A program made the position numbers and the translations under genes. From Candidatus Cloacimonadota bacterium (GTDB lineage: Bacteria > Cloacimonadota > Cloacimonadia > Cloacimonadales > TCS61): a DNA stretch of 6,824 nt. The stretch lies in the NCBI GenBank assembly GCA_023133395.1, contig JAGLWO010000690.1, positions 1 to 6,824 on the forward strand. Reading direction: 5' to 3'. Below are positions 1-5,895 of this stretch, piece by piece. Position 1 is the stretch's first letter. Every line of letters begins with the position of its first letter. Under the pieces are notes generated by a model. It ran no database searches, had not been told where the DNA came from, and worked only from the letters and a program-made list of their open reading frames with translations.

Positions 1-2324
1 TTTTTCACCTGAGTTTCTTTACCTGCAGAAATTTTGTAGAAATAAATTCCTGTTGATACAGATTTGTTGTTACTGTCTTTACCGTTCCAGATGACTGAAT
101 GAGAACCCTTTGAATACTGATCGTTGATAAGAGTCTTAACTTTTTGACCCTTGATGTTATAAACAGAAATTTCGATATCTGAATCATTTATAAGACTAAA
201 AGATATCGTGGTGGTGGGATTAAACGGATTGGGATAGTTGGTTAATTGGCATTGGGTATTGGGTACTTGGTTTTGGGTAGATTCCACATAAGGTTCTGCT
301 CCGAATTCATAACAGCCCATATCTATAATTGCTGTTCCATTATTATCTCCATCCCAAACTCGGTAGTTATGCAATAAATCCCAGGGTGGCAGGAAAAGCC
401 CGGTTGTATCCGGTGTTCCGGAATCAATGCAGGGAGACTCCAAAGTTAATTGATAGGGATCATCACCTGATAACAAGAACAATGGATCTTCATCTATATT
501 ACCATCTAACCAGTTGATGATATTGACGTTGTTTTGATTGTAGATTGCATTTTGCCCTCCCTGAATGTTGCAATGTGATATATCTATTTCCGAGATGTAA
601 CCCCAGGGAGAATGATCTGACAAAATGATTTCATAATTACAATTATTCCTGAGTATATTATTATGAAAATCAATATGATTTCTAATTAACGATAAGGTAT
701 ATGTACTTAAATTATCAACGAAAGTAGAATTATAGATTTCAATATCATCATAACAATTGAGAAGCACGGTTTTATCTGCTGTGCCCCAACATTGGTTGTT
801 ATCAAAAAGACAATTTGAAATTGTGAACTTACCACTTGTGCTTGCAAATCCTCCTAAAGCTAATGCACTGGCACTTGTCCAATCAGTAGCGATTAATTCA
901 TTACCTGAAAAAACCGTATTTTCTATTAATATATCACCGGTAGAGGAAGCTTGTATTCCGGCACAAAACGAAGACATCCCACCTCCAGTATGATTATTTT
1001 TTAATACACAATCAATAACGGATATACTATCACAATCTGGTAAATACATTCCAGCAACTACATCAATTGATGAATTGTTTAATATTTCTATATTTATTAG
1101 CTCCACTTTACTTAAATTATTTAATAAAACTGTGCCATGTTCAGTTCCAATATTATTTTGAATAATAAGATTTTCTAAATAAACTTCGTCTCTATTAGAG
1201 AAAAATAAAGTATAAAGGTAATAAGTATTATTCTGAAATGTCAAATTCTTAATAAAACATTTATTTGCACCCGGTCCTATCCATAATAACGGGTGATAAT
1301 TCAATTCTCCATCGATGATCGTGGTTTCTGCATCTTCTCCAATTATTTTAATAAAAGACTTTCCTCCTATAGCAAAAAATTGATTATTCAAACTTTCCGC
1401 ATAAATACCTGATTCTAAATGAATTGTTTTGGGATTCAAACTGTCGGAAACAATTTTTCTTATGGCATGATTTATTGTTTTCATAGGTTCATCAGAAGAA
1501 AGACCGAAATTTGAATCATCTCCATCCGGTGAAACATACAAATCATGATTTACTTGTTCCAAAGAATAATTCAAAATATCGAAAGTGTATATATTCTGGT
1601 AAATATCTCCATAATTAGCAAAATAACGGGTTGGATTGAGTATAGAGAATGTATCGACTATTACATCAAGATATTCACAATAACATATATAAATATCAAT
1701 TCCCGATGCTGCATAGTTATCGTAAATATTACAACGATTTGTCGAATCAAAAAAACATTGTGACTCATCAACCATCAAACCACCCGCTGTTGTTGAAGAA
1801 TAGTTATTTATAATCGATGTCCCTGAGATATTAATGTTTGAAAAGTTACTTAAATAAATACCGCCACCACTTACTGCATAATTTCTTTTTATCATGCAAT
1901 TAGTTATATTTAATGTGCTTTGATCATAAATCAATATTCCACCACCATGACTATACCAATATTGATCTTCATGTCCTTGTCCATTAGTAAGTGTGAAACC
2001 TTGAATATTTGCATTGGTTTCCTGGTCTATCACTAACACGCAACTATCCAGACGTTGTCCATCTATTATGGTGGAATCGATATAAGCTTCGTTACCTGTA
2101 ATAAGTTCTAAACTGGCAACCATTATGTTCTTGCCATTATAAATTATATTTTCGTAATAGGTTCCAGGAAAAACGAGAACCGTGTCGGAATTAACAGAAG
2201 CATCTATTCCTTCCTGGATGGTTGTGAAGTCACCGGTGCCATCCTGTTTTATCTCCCAGGTTGTAGAACTGAGCCACAAAGGAACACTAAGAAGCACTAA
2301 TAAAATTATAAGATAAAGTTTCAT
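1..2324 (-). CDS. Secreted right-handed beta-helix surface protein with C-terminal sorting tag (3' end cut by window edge)
   Basis: Read from the ATG at 2324, the frame stays open for 774 codons to the left edge; I checked every codon and found no stop, so this is one long partial gene. Residues 1-20 form a signal peptide (MK, then a Leu/Ile/Val-rich core ending PLWLSS). Two beta-helix modules follow. The first starts at W23-EIKQDGTGDFTTIQ and contains Gly-rich turns at 127-129, 153-155 and 181-182. The second starts at D261 with LYVSPDGDDSNFG, the usual opening of DUF1565/pectin-lyase-like helices, and is full of Asn-rich N-N-x turns. It closes with SPCIDSG (630-636) and IDMGCYEF (667-674), a pair often seen at the end of such helices. 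TNYPNPFNP (695-703) then opens a FlgD-like C-terminal sorting domain that runs off the window; by comparison with the neighbouring gene only about 10 residues are missing. Its role is probably cell-surface adhesion or polysaccharide binding or cleavage. No catalytic residues could be assigned. Fold confidence is high, function unknown. Confidence 0.9.
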   Translation of the reverse strand, partial: MKLYLIILLVLLSVPLWLSSTTWEIKQDGTGDFTTIQEGIDASVNSDTVLVFPGTYYENIIYNGKNIMVASLELITGNEAYIDSTIIDGQRLDSCVLVIDQETNANIQGFTLTNGQGHEDQYWYSHGGGILIYDQSTLNITNCMIKRNYAVSGGGIYLSNFSNINISGTSIINNYSSTTAGGLMVDESQCFFDSTNRCNIYDNYAASGIDIYICYCEYLDVIVDTFSILNPTRYFANYGDIYQNIYTFDILNYSLEQVNHDLYVSPDGDDSNFGLSSDEPMKTINHAIRKIVSDSLNPKTIHLESGIYAESLNNQFFAIGGKSFIKIIGEDAETTIIDGELNYHPLLWIGPGANKCFIKNLTFQNNTYYLYTLFFSNRDEVYLENLIIQNNIGTEHGTVLLNNLSKVELINIEILNNSSIDVVAGMYLPDCDSISVIDCVLKNNHTGGGMSSFCAGIQASSTGDILIENTVFSGNELIATDWTSASALALGGFASTSGKFTISNCLFDNNQCWGTADKTVLLNCYDDIEIYNSTFVDNLSTYTLSLIRNHIDFHNNILRNNCNYEIILSDHSPWGYISEIDISHCNIQGGQNAIYNQNNVNIINWLDGNIDEDPLFLLSGDDPYQLTLESPCIDSGTPDTTGLFLPPWDLLHNYRVWDGDNNGTAIIDMGCYEFGAEPYVESTQNQVPNTQCQLTNYPNPFNPTTTISFSLINDSDIEISVYNIKGQKVKTLINDQYSKGSHSVIWNGKDSNNKSVSTGIYFYKISAGKETQVK

Positions 2325-2330
2325 AATATT

Positions 2331-2335
2331 TCCTT
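2331..2335 (-). promoter_or_regulatory. Ribosome binding site of the beta-helix gene
   Basis: On the minus strand AAGGA lies six bases before the ATG at 2324. It supports that start, which also places the signal peptide exactly at the N terminus. Confidence 0.7.
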
Positions 2336-2350
2336 ATTTATCCTTGATCT

Positions 2351-2387
2351 TGTTTCGAGTCGAAACCTTCGGGCTCGACTCGAGACA
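2351..2387. repeat. Inverted repeat / hairpin A with CGAGTCG arms
   Basis: Arms 2351-2362 and 2376-2387 pair over 12 bases with one G-T wobble. The 13-base apex contains CCTTCGGG, so on the plus strand the stem would be capped by a very stable CC(UUCG)GG loop. It lies just upstream of the ribosome binding site of the beta-helix gene, within its probable 5' leader. No T-run follows on either side, so it does not look like an intrinsic terminator. Confidence 0.75.
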
Positions 2388-2401
2388 TTTCTCTAATTGC
2401 T

Positions 2402-2453
2402 AAGCCCCAGCTTGGCAACCTAATCTGTTTTATAGGTATCCAAGCTGGGGCTT
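2402..2453. repeat. Inverted repeat / hairpin B, 14-bp perfect stem
   Basis: AAGCCCCAGCTTGG at 2402-2415 pairs perfectly with CCAAGCTGGGGCTT at 2440-2453. After a 2x2 internal loop the stem resumes with ACCTA (2418-2422) against TAGGT (2433-2437), leaving a 10-base loop. This is the strongest structure in the window, and its GC-rich arms stand out against AT-rich surroundings. It could be a REP-like intergenic element or an mRNA stabiliser or barrier between the two secreted-protein genes. No T-run follows it in the minus direction. Confidence 0.8.
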
Positions 2454-2473
2454 GGATACAAGATATATGTTGG

Positions 2474-2523
2474 TTCAAACCATCTTGGTTGAATCATAAT
2501 TTTTTAATATCATCTAATTATGA
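2474..2523. repeat. Two adjacent weak AT-rich inverted repeats
   Basis: TTCAAACC at 2474-2481 can pair with GGTTGAA at 2487-2493 if one A is bulged. TCATAATT at 2494-2501 is the perfect complement of AATTATGA at 2516-2523. Both are short and AT-rich, so chance pairing is possible; they are noted because they continue the run of palindromes in this gap. Confidence 0.4.
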
Positions 2524-2547
2524 ATTACCATTTTTCCATTTCCAATT

Positions 2548-2584
2548 GAACCCGACTCGAGTTTCATCACCCCGAGTCGAGTTC
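2548..2584. repeat. Inverted repeat / hairpin C with CGACTCG arms
   Basis: Arms 2548-2561 and 2571-2584 pair at 12 of 14 positions (mismatches 2552/2580 and 2560/2572) around a nine-base loop. The core heptamer CGACTCG at 2553-2559 and its complement CGAGTCG at 2573-2579 are the same words as in hairpin A (2356-2362 and 2376-2382). They have the same 20-base periodicity but the opposite order, so hairpins A and C look like relatives bracketing hairpin B. Confidence 0.75.
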
Positions 2585-2593
2585 TAAATTACT

Positions 2594-2648
2594 CGCAAAC
2601 AAGACCCAGTTAAATAGCTCCACATTTCACGGGTTGAAAATGTTTGCG
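2594..2648. repeat. Eight-base inverted repeat just downstream of the amidotransferase-like gene
   Basis: CGCAAACA at 2594-2601 is the exact complement of TGTTTGCG at 2641-2648, with a 39-base spacer. It begins five bases after the stop codon at 2654-2656 in the minus direction. It may mark the 3' end of that transcript, but the long spacer and the absence of a T-run make a terminator call unsafe. Confidence 0.4.
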
Positions 2649-2653
2649 TTACA

Positions 2654-5524
2654 TTATTTCAGCAATAACATTTTCTTCGTCAGTTCCTTATTCTTGGTTT
2701 TAAGCTTGTAGAAATATAAACCTGTACCGACAGGCTTTCCATTCTCATCTTTGCCATCCCAAATAATCGAATATGAACCTGATTGTTGATTACCTTCAAT
2801 CAGAGTTTTTACTTTCTGACCTTTGATGTTGTAAATCGATAATTCTATTTTACTTACTGATGGAATTGAATATTCGATTTTGGTCTCAGGATTAAATGGA
2901 TTGGGATAATTGGTAATCTCTATTGAAGTGACGGCAGGAGTTTCGTTCTGGTTACCTTTAAAAGATACATAATAACAATCCCTGCGAATATCGATTTGAA
3001 TGGAACCTTTTTCTGTTTTCGATGTTTCCGGATCATAAATGATATACTCGTCGATTCGCTTATTTTGTCCCCTGCTGCCGTAGGAGAATTCGAACGTCAG
3101 GTTTTGCCCCTGGTTTTCCAGGATGTAAGAACAAATTTGAGCAGATGTATCCTGAACCACTGTTGCACCCTTACATTCTCCATCTACAAAAGCACCGATC
3201 TCAGAAGGAAGATCTTCGGGGTTTAACGATATGAAGACCGGGATATAGTCCGCTTCCTCTTCAAAAGTGAAATCCTGTGATCCAGGAACAATATATTTCC
3301 CCCGTGATTCCTGATAATTCCAGGAGAAAGCAGGTACATCGTGTTCACAACAAGCAATAACCATATCACCCGGGCTTAATGTATATGGAACATCATCAGG
3401 CCACGCTTGTCCGGGTAACCTTTTCATTGCCCAATGTTGTGTCCTGATTTTGGTCAGATTATCCAGTTGTCCGGCAAATGCATCGTAAACATGTTGGGTT
3501 TCTAATAAGAAATAACCTATCCAGTTCTCTTCGTTTTCCCCGGCAAGCTCGAAAGTTGTAGTTGGTTCACATCTTTCTCCAAATACTGTAAAATAACATT
3601 CATTCAAAGTACGGAATTTGTAGCCATAAGGACTGGTAATTGGGTGATCTCCATTAAGCCAAACTCCTAAACCTAAATATTCAATTCTTTGAGGTTCCGT
3701 ATTAGGACCGTGGTCTTTGAATAGAGCATGATCAAGTAAATTAAAGTCTCTAATAGGATACAGTAATTCAGATGCGATATTATCTGGTGGATCCACATTA
3801 AGAATATCGTAGGAGAGCCATTTCCAGCCGGCATCCGGAATTGTCCATTGGCTCGGGAAGGTATAGACTTTAGCATCAGTTAAAATATTTTCATAAGTAA
3901 CAATCTCACCTTCACGAGGAATATATACAAGGGAATACAGTTGCATTGGAGTTACTCCGGTAATAGTACTATCTGTTTTTACACCAACAAAACCTTCATT
4001 TAAACCATCATATTCTTTATAAGAAAGGTTATATCCACTAAAATTTCTGAATACATATAATGCTTCACCATCAGAGAGAACTATATTTACTTCATCATCT
4101 TGATTATATAATGAATCCCGAAAATTGTATCCACATAAATCCTGCTCATTTAAAGCAGAAATTAAGCTAGCGATAACATCTCCGTTAAATTCAATTATAT
4201 GAGCCATAATATAATGAAATAAGAGTTCTGTATCACAAACAGTAGCAATATCATCAATAGTATTGCCAAGTATTTCCCAATTTAGTGGATGTATATCAAA
4301 CCATTCAGGGTTTATTGTCTGGCAATATTGCTTCATTTGCGCTTTTGCATCTTGACATCCATTATGTTGAAATGTGTATGTCTTATCATTCCATTCAAAT
4401 CTATAAGGATGCTGACCTGCAGCACCTATAGATACGGAACCTCTGTCTCTGTCATGACCCAGCACAATAACTGCTTCGTTATTAGAATCCATTATTCTAT
4501 CCTCTGCTATTTCTATAGGTTCCGGTACAGTATATACATCAGATGAGAATAATACCGCAAGTGTGTTTTCAACATAATCATCATTGAATACAACTTGAAA
4601 AAAACCGGAATCTGGGGTTATTTCTGCAGCTTTTATGCCTATTGTGGCAGAATTTGTTGTTCCCGAAACAGACTGATACTGGATTTTAATATCGTATTTA
4701 ATGTCGTTAGGAATTGTTTCATCTCTTGTTAGAATTATTTCAAAATCAAATATGCTATTTGGCTCACCATATCTAATAACATCGTCAAACCATACAATCA
4801 TGCTGTCACTTTCATTGGTATAATAATAGACATCGCCACTACCATCATCTTGACCGTAACCTGGTAGTATTTCAGGATAAAGGTCGTCCCAGAAAGCAAA
4901 TATTGCCGGTCCAGGTATATTCGGTACATTCGGATCCATATTGTAAATATCTGTATTAAGCCATAGACTATCATCATCTCCAAATCCTATCCAGCCATTT
5001 GGATTAATTATTAATGAATCATAAACCACGCCATAAAATTCAAAGTCAAAACCAATACCAAAACGTCCTTTTGCACTATCATTGTGAGTGAATTCAACCG
5101 GCTCAACACAATAAAGACTACTATCAATCCAGCTATAAACAGGACCACCTTGATGATTACTATCATTATAGTATTTTCCATAATAATCAGGTCCATGGCA
5201 TTTATACCAGGTACTGTTATATGGTCCTATCAAATAAAATGCCTGGTTATCAGGATGTAAAGGGTTATAATAATAGAAGCTAATTGTATCTTGTCCATCT
5301 TTGTAATATACAACTCCATAACCATCTTCTTGAGCAGACGCACAAGATCGATCTTTTTGAAATTGAAAAAATTCATTGGCAAGATTATTATATTGAGAAA
5401 TTTGACATCCTTCCTTAGCAAGCATTGCCATAAAATCACACTCTGCATTTAAAAGCATTGTAAAAGAAATTATGACAAATAAAATTGTTATAAGAAGAAT
5501 AGTTTTAAAACGTGTGTAAAACAT
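2654..5524 (-). CDS. Secreted class II glutamine amidotransferase-like (Ntn hydrolase) protein with inserted nidogen-like domain and C-terminal sorting tag
   Basis: Complete, 956 residues. Residues 1-27 are a signal peptide (MFYTRFK, hydrophobic core, LLNA). C29 opens an apparent GATase_4/6-like fold. Visible landmarks are CDFMAMLA (29-36), EDGYGVVYY (66-74), LGHDRDRG (355-362), QHPY (371-374), TFQHNG (384-389), DTELLFHYIM (431-440) and VLSDGEALYVFR (482-493). These match, in order, the nucleophile Cys, the GWG-x-FY strand, AHxR, HPF, the HNG oxyanion loop, D[ST]E and SDG of YafJ-type enzymes. Between the halves lies a beta-sandwich (about 140-330) with FEFYGVVYDSLIINPNGWIGFG-like and FAFWDDLYP motifs, resembling nidogen-like domains. 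Residues 555-850 hold beta-rich surface modules (GWKWLSY at 566-572, NWIGYF at 667-672, EIGAFVDGECKGA at 775-787). The last part (870-956) is a FlgD-like sorting tag starting TNYPNPFNPE and ending KKMLLLK. No synthase domain is present, so an extracellular amidase or glutaminase role is inferred, untested. There are sixteen cysteines, some probably in disulfides. It could instead be an inactive fold reused for binding. Confidence 0.9.
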   Translation of the reverse strand: MFYTRFKTILLITILFVIISFTMLLNAECDFMAMLAKEGCQISQYNNLANEFFQFQKDRSCASAQEDGYGVVYYKDGQDTISFYYYNPLHPDNQAFYLIGPYNSTWYKCHGPDYYGKYYNDSNHQGGPVYSWIDSSLYCVEPVEFTHNDSAKGRFGIGFDFEFYGVVYDSLIINPNGWIGFGDDDSLWLNTDIYNMDPNVPNIPGPAIFAFWDDLYPEILPGYGQDDGSGDVYYYTNESDSMIVWFDDVIRYGEPNSIFDFEIILTRDETIPNDIKYDIKIQYQSVSGTTNSATIGIKAAEITPDSGFFQVVFNDDYVENTLAVLFSSDVYTVPEPIEIAEDRIMDSNNEAVIVLGHDRDRGSVSIGAAGQHPYRFEWNDKTYTFQHNGCQDAKAQMKQYCQTINPEWFDIHPLNWEILGNTIDDIATVCDTELLFHYIMAHIIEFNGDVIASLISALNEQDLCGYNFRDSLYNQDDEVNIVLSDGEALYVFRNFSGYNLSYKEYDGLNEGFVGVKTDSTITGVTPMQLYSLVYIPREGEIVTYENILTDAKVYTFPSQWTIPDAGWKWLSYDILNVDPPDNIASELLYPIRDFNLLDHALFKDHGPNTEPQRIEYLGLGVWLNGDHPITSPYGYKFRTLNECYFTVFGERCEPTTTFELAGENEENWIGYFLLETQHVYDAFAGQLDNLTKIRTQHWAMKRLPGQAWPDDVPYTLSPGDMVIACCEHDVPAFSWNYQESRGKYIVPGSQDFTFEEEADYIPVFISLNPEDLPSEIGAFVDGECKGATVVQDTSAQICSYILENQGQNLTFEFSYGSRGQNKRIDEYIIYDPETSKTEKGSIQIDIRRDCYYVSFKGNQNETPAVTSIEITNYPNPFNPETKIEYSIPSVSKIELSIYNIKGQKVKTLIEGNQQSGSYSIIWDGKDENGKPVGTGLYFYKLKTKNKELTKKMLLLK

Positions 5525-5529
5525 AAAGA

Positions 5530-5536
5530 CCTCCTT
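5530..5536 (-). promoter_or_regulatory. Strong ribosome binding site of the amidotransferase-like gene
   Basis: On the minus strand the sequence AAGGAGG lies five bases before the ATG at 5524. It is a full match to the Shine-Dalgarno consensus, the strongest in the window. It fixes the start codon and suggests efficient translation. Confidence 0.85.
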
Positions 5537-5817
5537 GTGTTTTTATTTTGTTTAGTAAAAAATAAATATTCTTAAAAATTATTGGGTGTTTGACTCAATT
5601 ATGCGAGATACTTTTTGTACAATCATAGGCATCGCCTTCCCGTAAAGTGAGTTAGAAAAAACTTATTATTCTTAAACTTTCGTTCTGAAAATCTCTTTTA
5701 TGATTTATAATTAGATATAAATTAAAAAATTATTTAGAAAATATTTTGTCAATATTTATTTAATTTTTTAAAAATGTATTAAATTGTAAAGGTTTCAATG
5801 TTTTTTACATTATTTCA

Positions 5818-5845
5818 TTGACCCATTTTTATGAAATTCTAAATA
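5818..5845 (+). promoter_or_regulatory. Candidate ispG promoter
   Basis: TTGACC at 5818-5823 is a five-of-six match to a -35 box. TAAATA at 5840-5845, 16 bases on, is a moderate -10. Transcription would start near 5852, leaving a leader of about 44 bases before the ispG ATG. In such AT-rich DNA chance matches are common, and FCB bacteria often use non-sigma70-like boxes, so this is tentative. Confidence 0.35.
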
Positions 5846-5886
5846 TTGATTATTAGAAAACCAAAAAAGAAAAATAGTATGAATCT

Positions 5887-5894
5887 GGGGTGAT
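5887..5894 (+). promoter_or_regulatory. Ribosome binding site of ispG
   Basis: GGGGTGAT matches the 3' part of the extended Shine-Dalgarno consensus (GGAGGTGAT) and sits immediately before the ATG at 5896. Its placement favours 5896 over the in-frame GTG at 5890, which lies inside it. The next in-frame codon group upstream ends at a TAG (5875-5877), so no longer start exists. Confidence 0.65.
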
Positions 5895-5895
5895 T

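Larger units (their letters stand above)
2325..2653. other. Structured intergenic region, no gene
   Basis: This 329-base gap between two same-strand genes holds no supportable reading frame on either strand. Inverted repeats account for most of it, with GC-rich arms in an otherwise AT-rich stretch. No convincing promoter for the downstream beta-helix gene stands out, and no T-tailed terminator is visible, so whether the two genes are co-transcribed cannot be decided by eye. Confidence 0.7.
5525..5895. other. AT-rich divergent intergenic region
   Basis: This 371-base gap separates two divergent genes and should contain promoters for both. It is very AT-rich, especially 5695-5880, and I see no RNA gene, riboswitch or supportable coding frame. 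On the minus strand TTGAGT (complement of 5593-5598) with TTAAGA 17 bases on (complement of 5570-5575) could be a weak promoter for the secreted-protein gene; the -10 match is poor. The plus-strand promoter candidate is listed separately. Confidence 0.6.

Noticed and set aside
5..1763. Short open frames at 5-187 (minus), 329-517, 757-993 and 1545-1763 (plus)
   Set aside because: All overlap the 774-codon beta-helix frame out of register or antisense, have no family features and no ribosome binding site worth noting.
2351..2584. Intrinsic terminators or a CRISPR array in the palindromic gap
   Set aside because: No T-run follows any of the stems in the direction of transcription, and the repeated words are arms of hairpins, not regularly spaced direct repeats with unique spacers.
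2996..5448. Short frames within the amidotransferase-like gene, e.g. 2996-3226 and 4289-4546 (plus), 3673-3876, 4798-4983, 5011-5196 and 5230-5448 (minus)
   Set aside because: They are other-frame readings of a complete gene with clear domain structure; their low-complexity, Ile/Met/Leu-rich translations look like shadows.
5438..5460. Lipoprotein signal at C29 of the amidotransferase-like protein
   Set aside because: The residue before the cysteine is Glu and the preceding residues (LNAE) do not fit a lipobox, while the cysteine matches the catalytic position of the Ntn fold.
5627..5637. Small hairpin AGGC-ATC-GCCT in the divergent intergenic region
   Set aside because: A four-base stem is too short to support any element.
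5890..5892. GTG as an alternative ispG start
   Set aside because: It lies inside the best Shine-Dalgarno match and adds only two codons; ATG at 5896 fits the spacing better.
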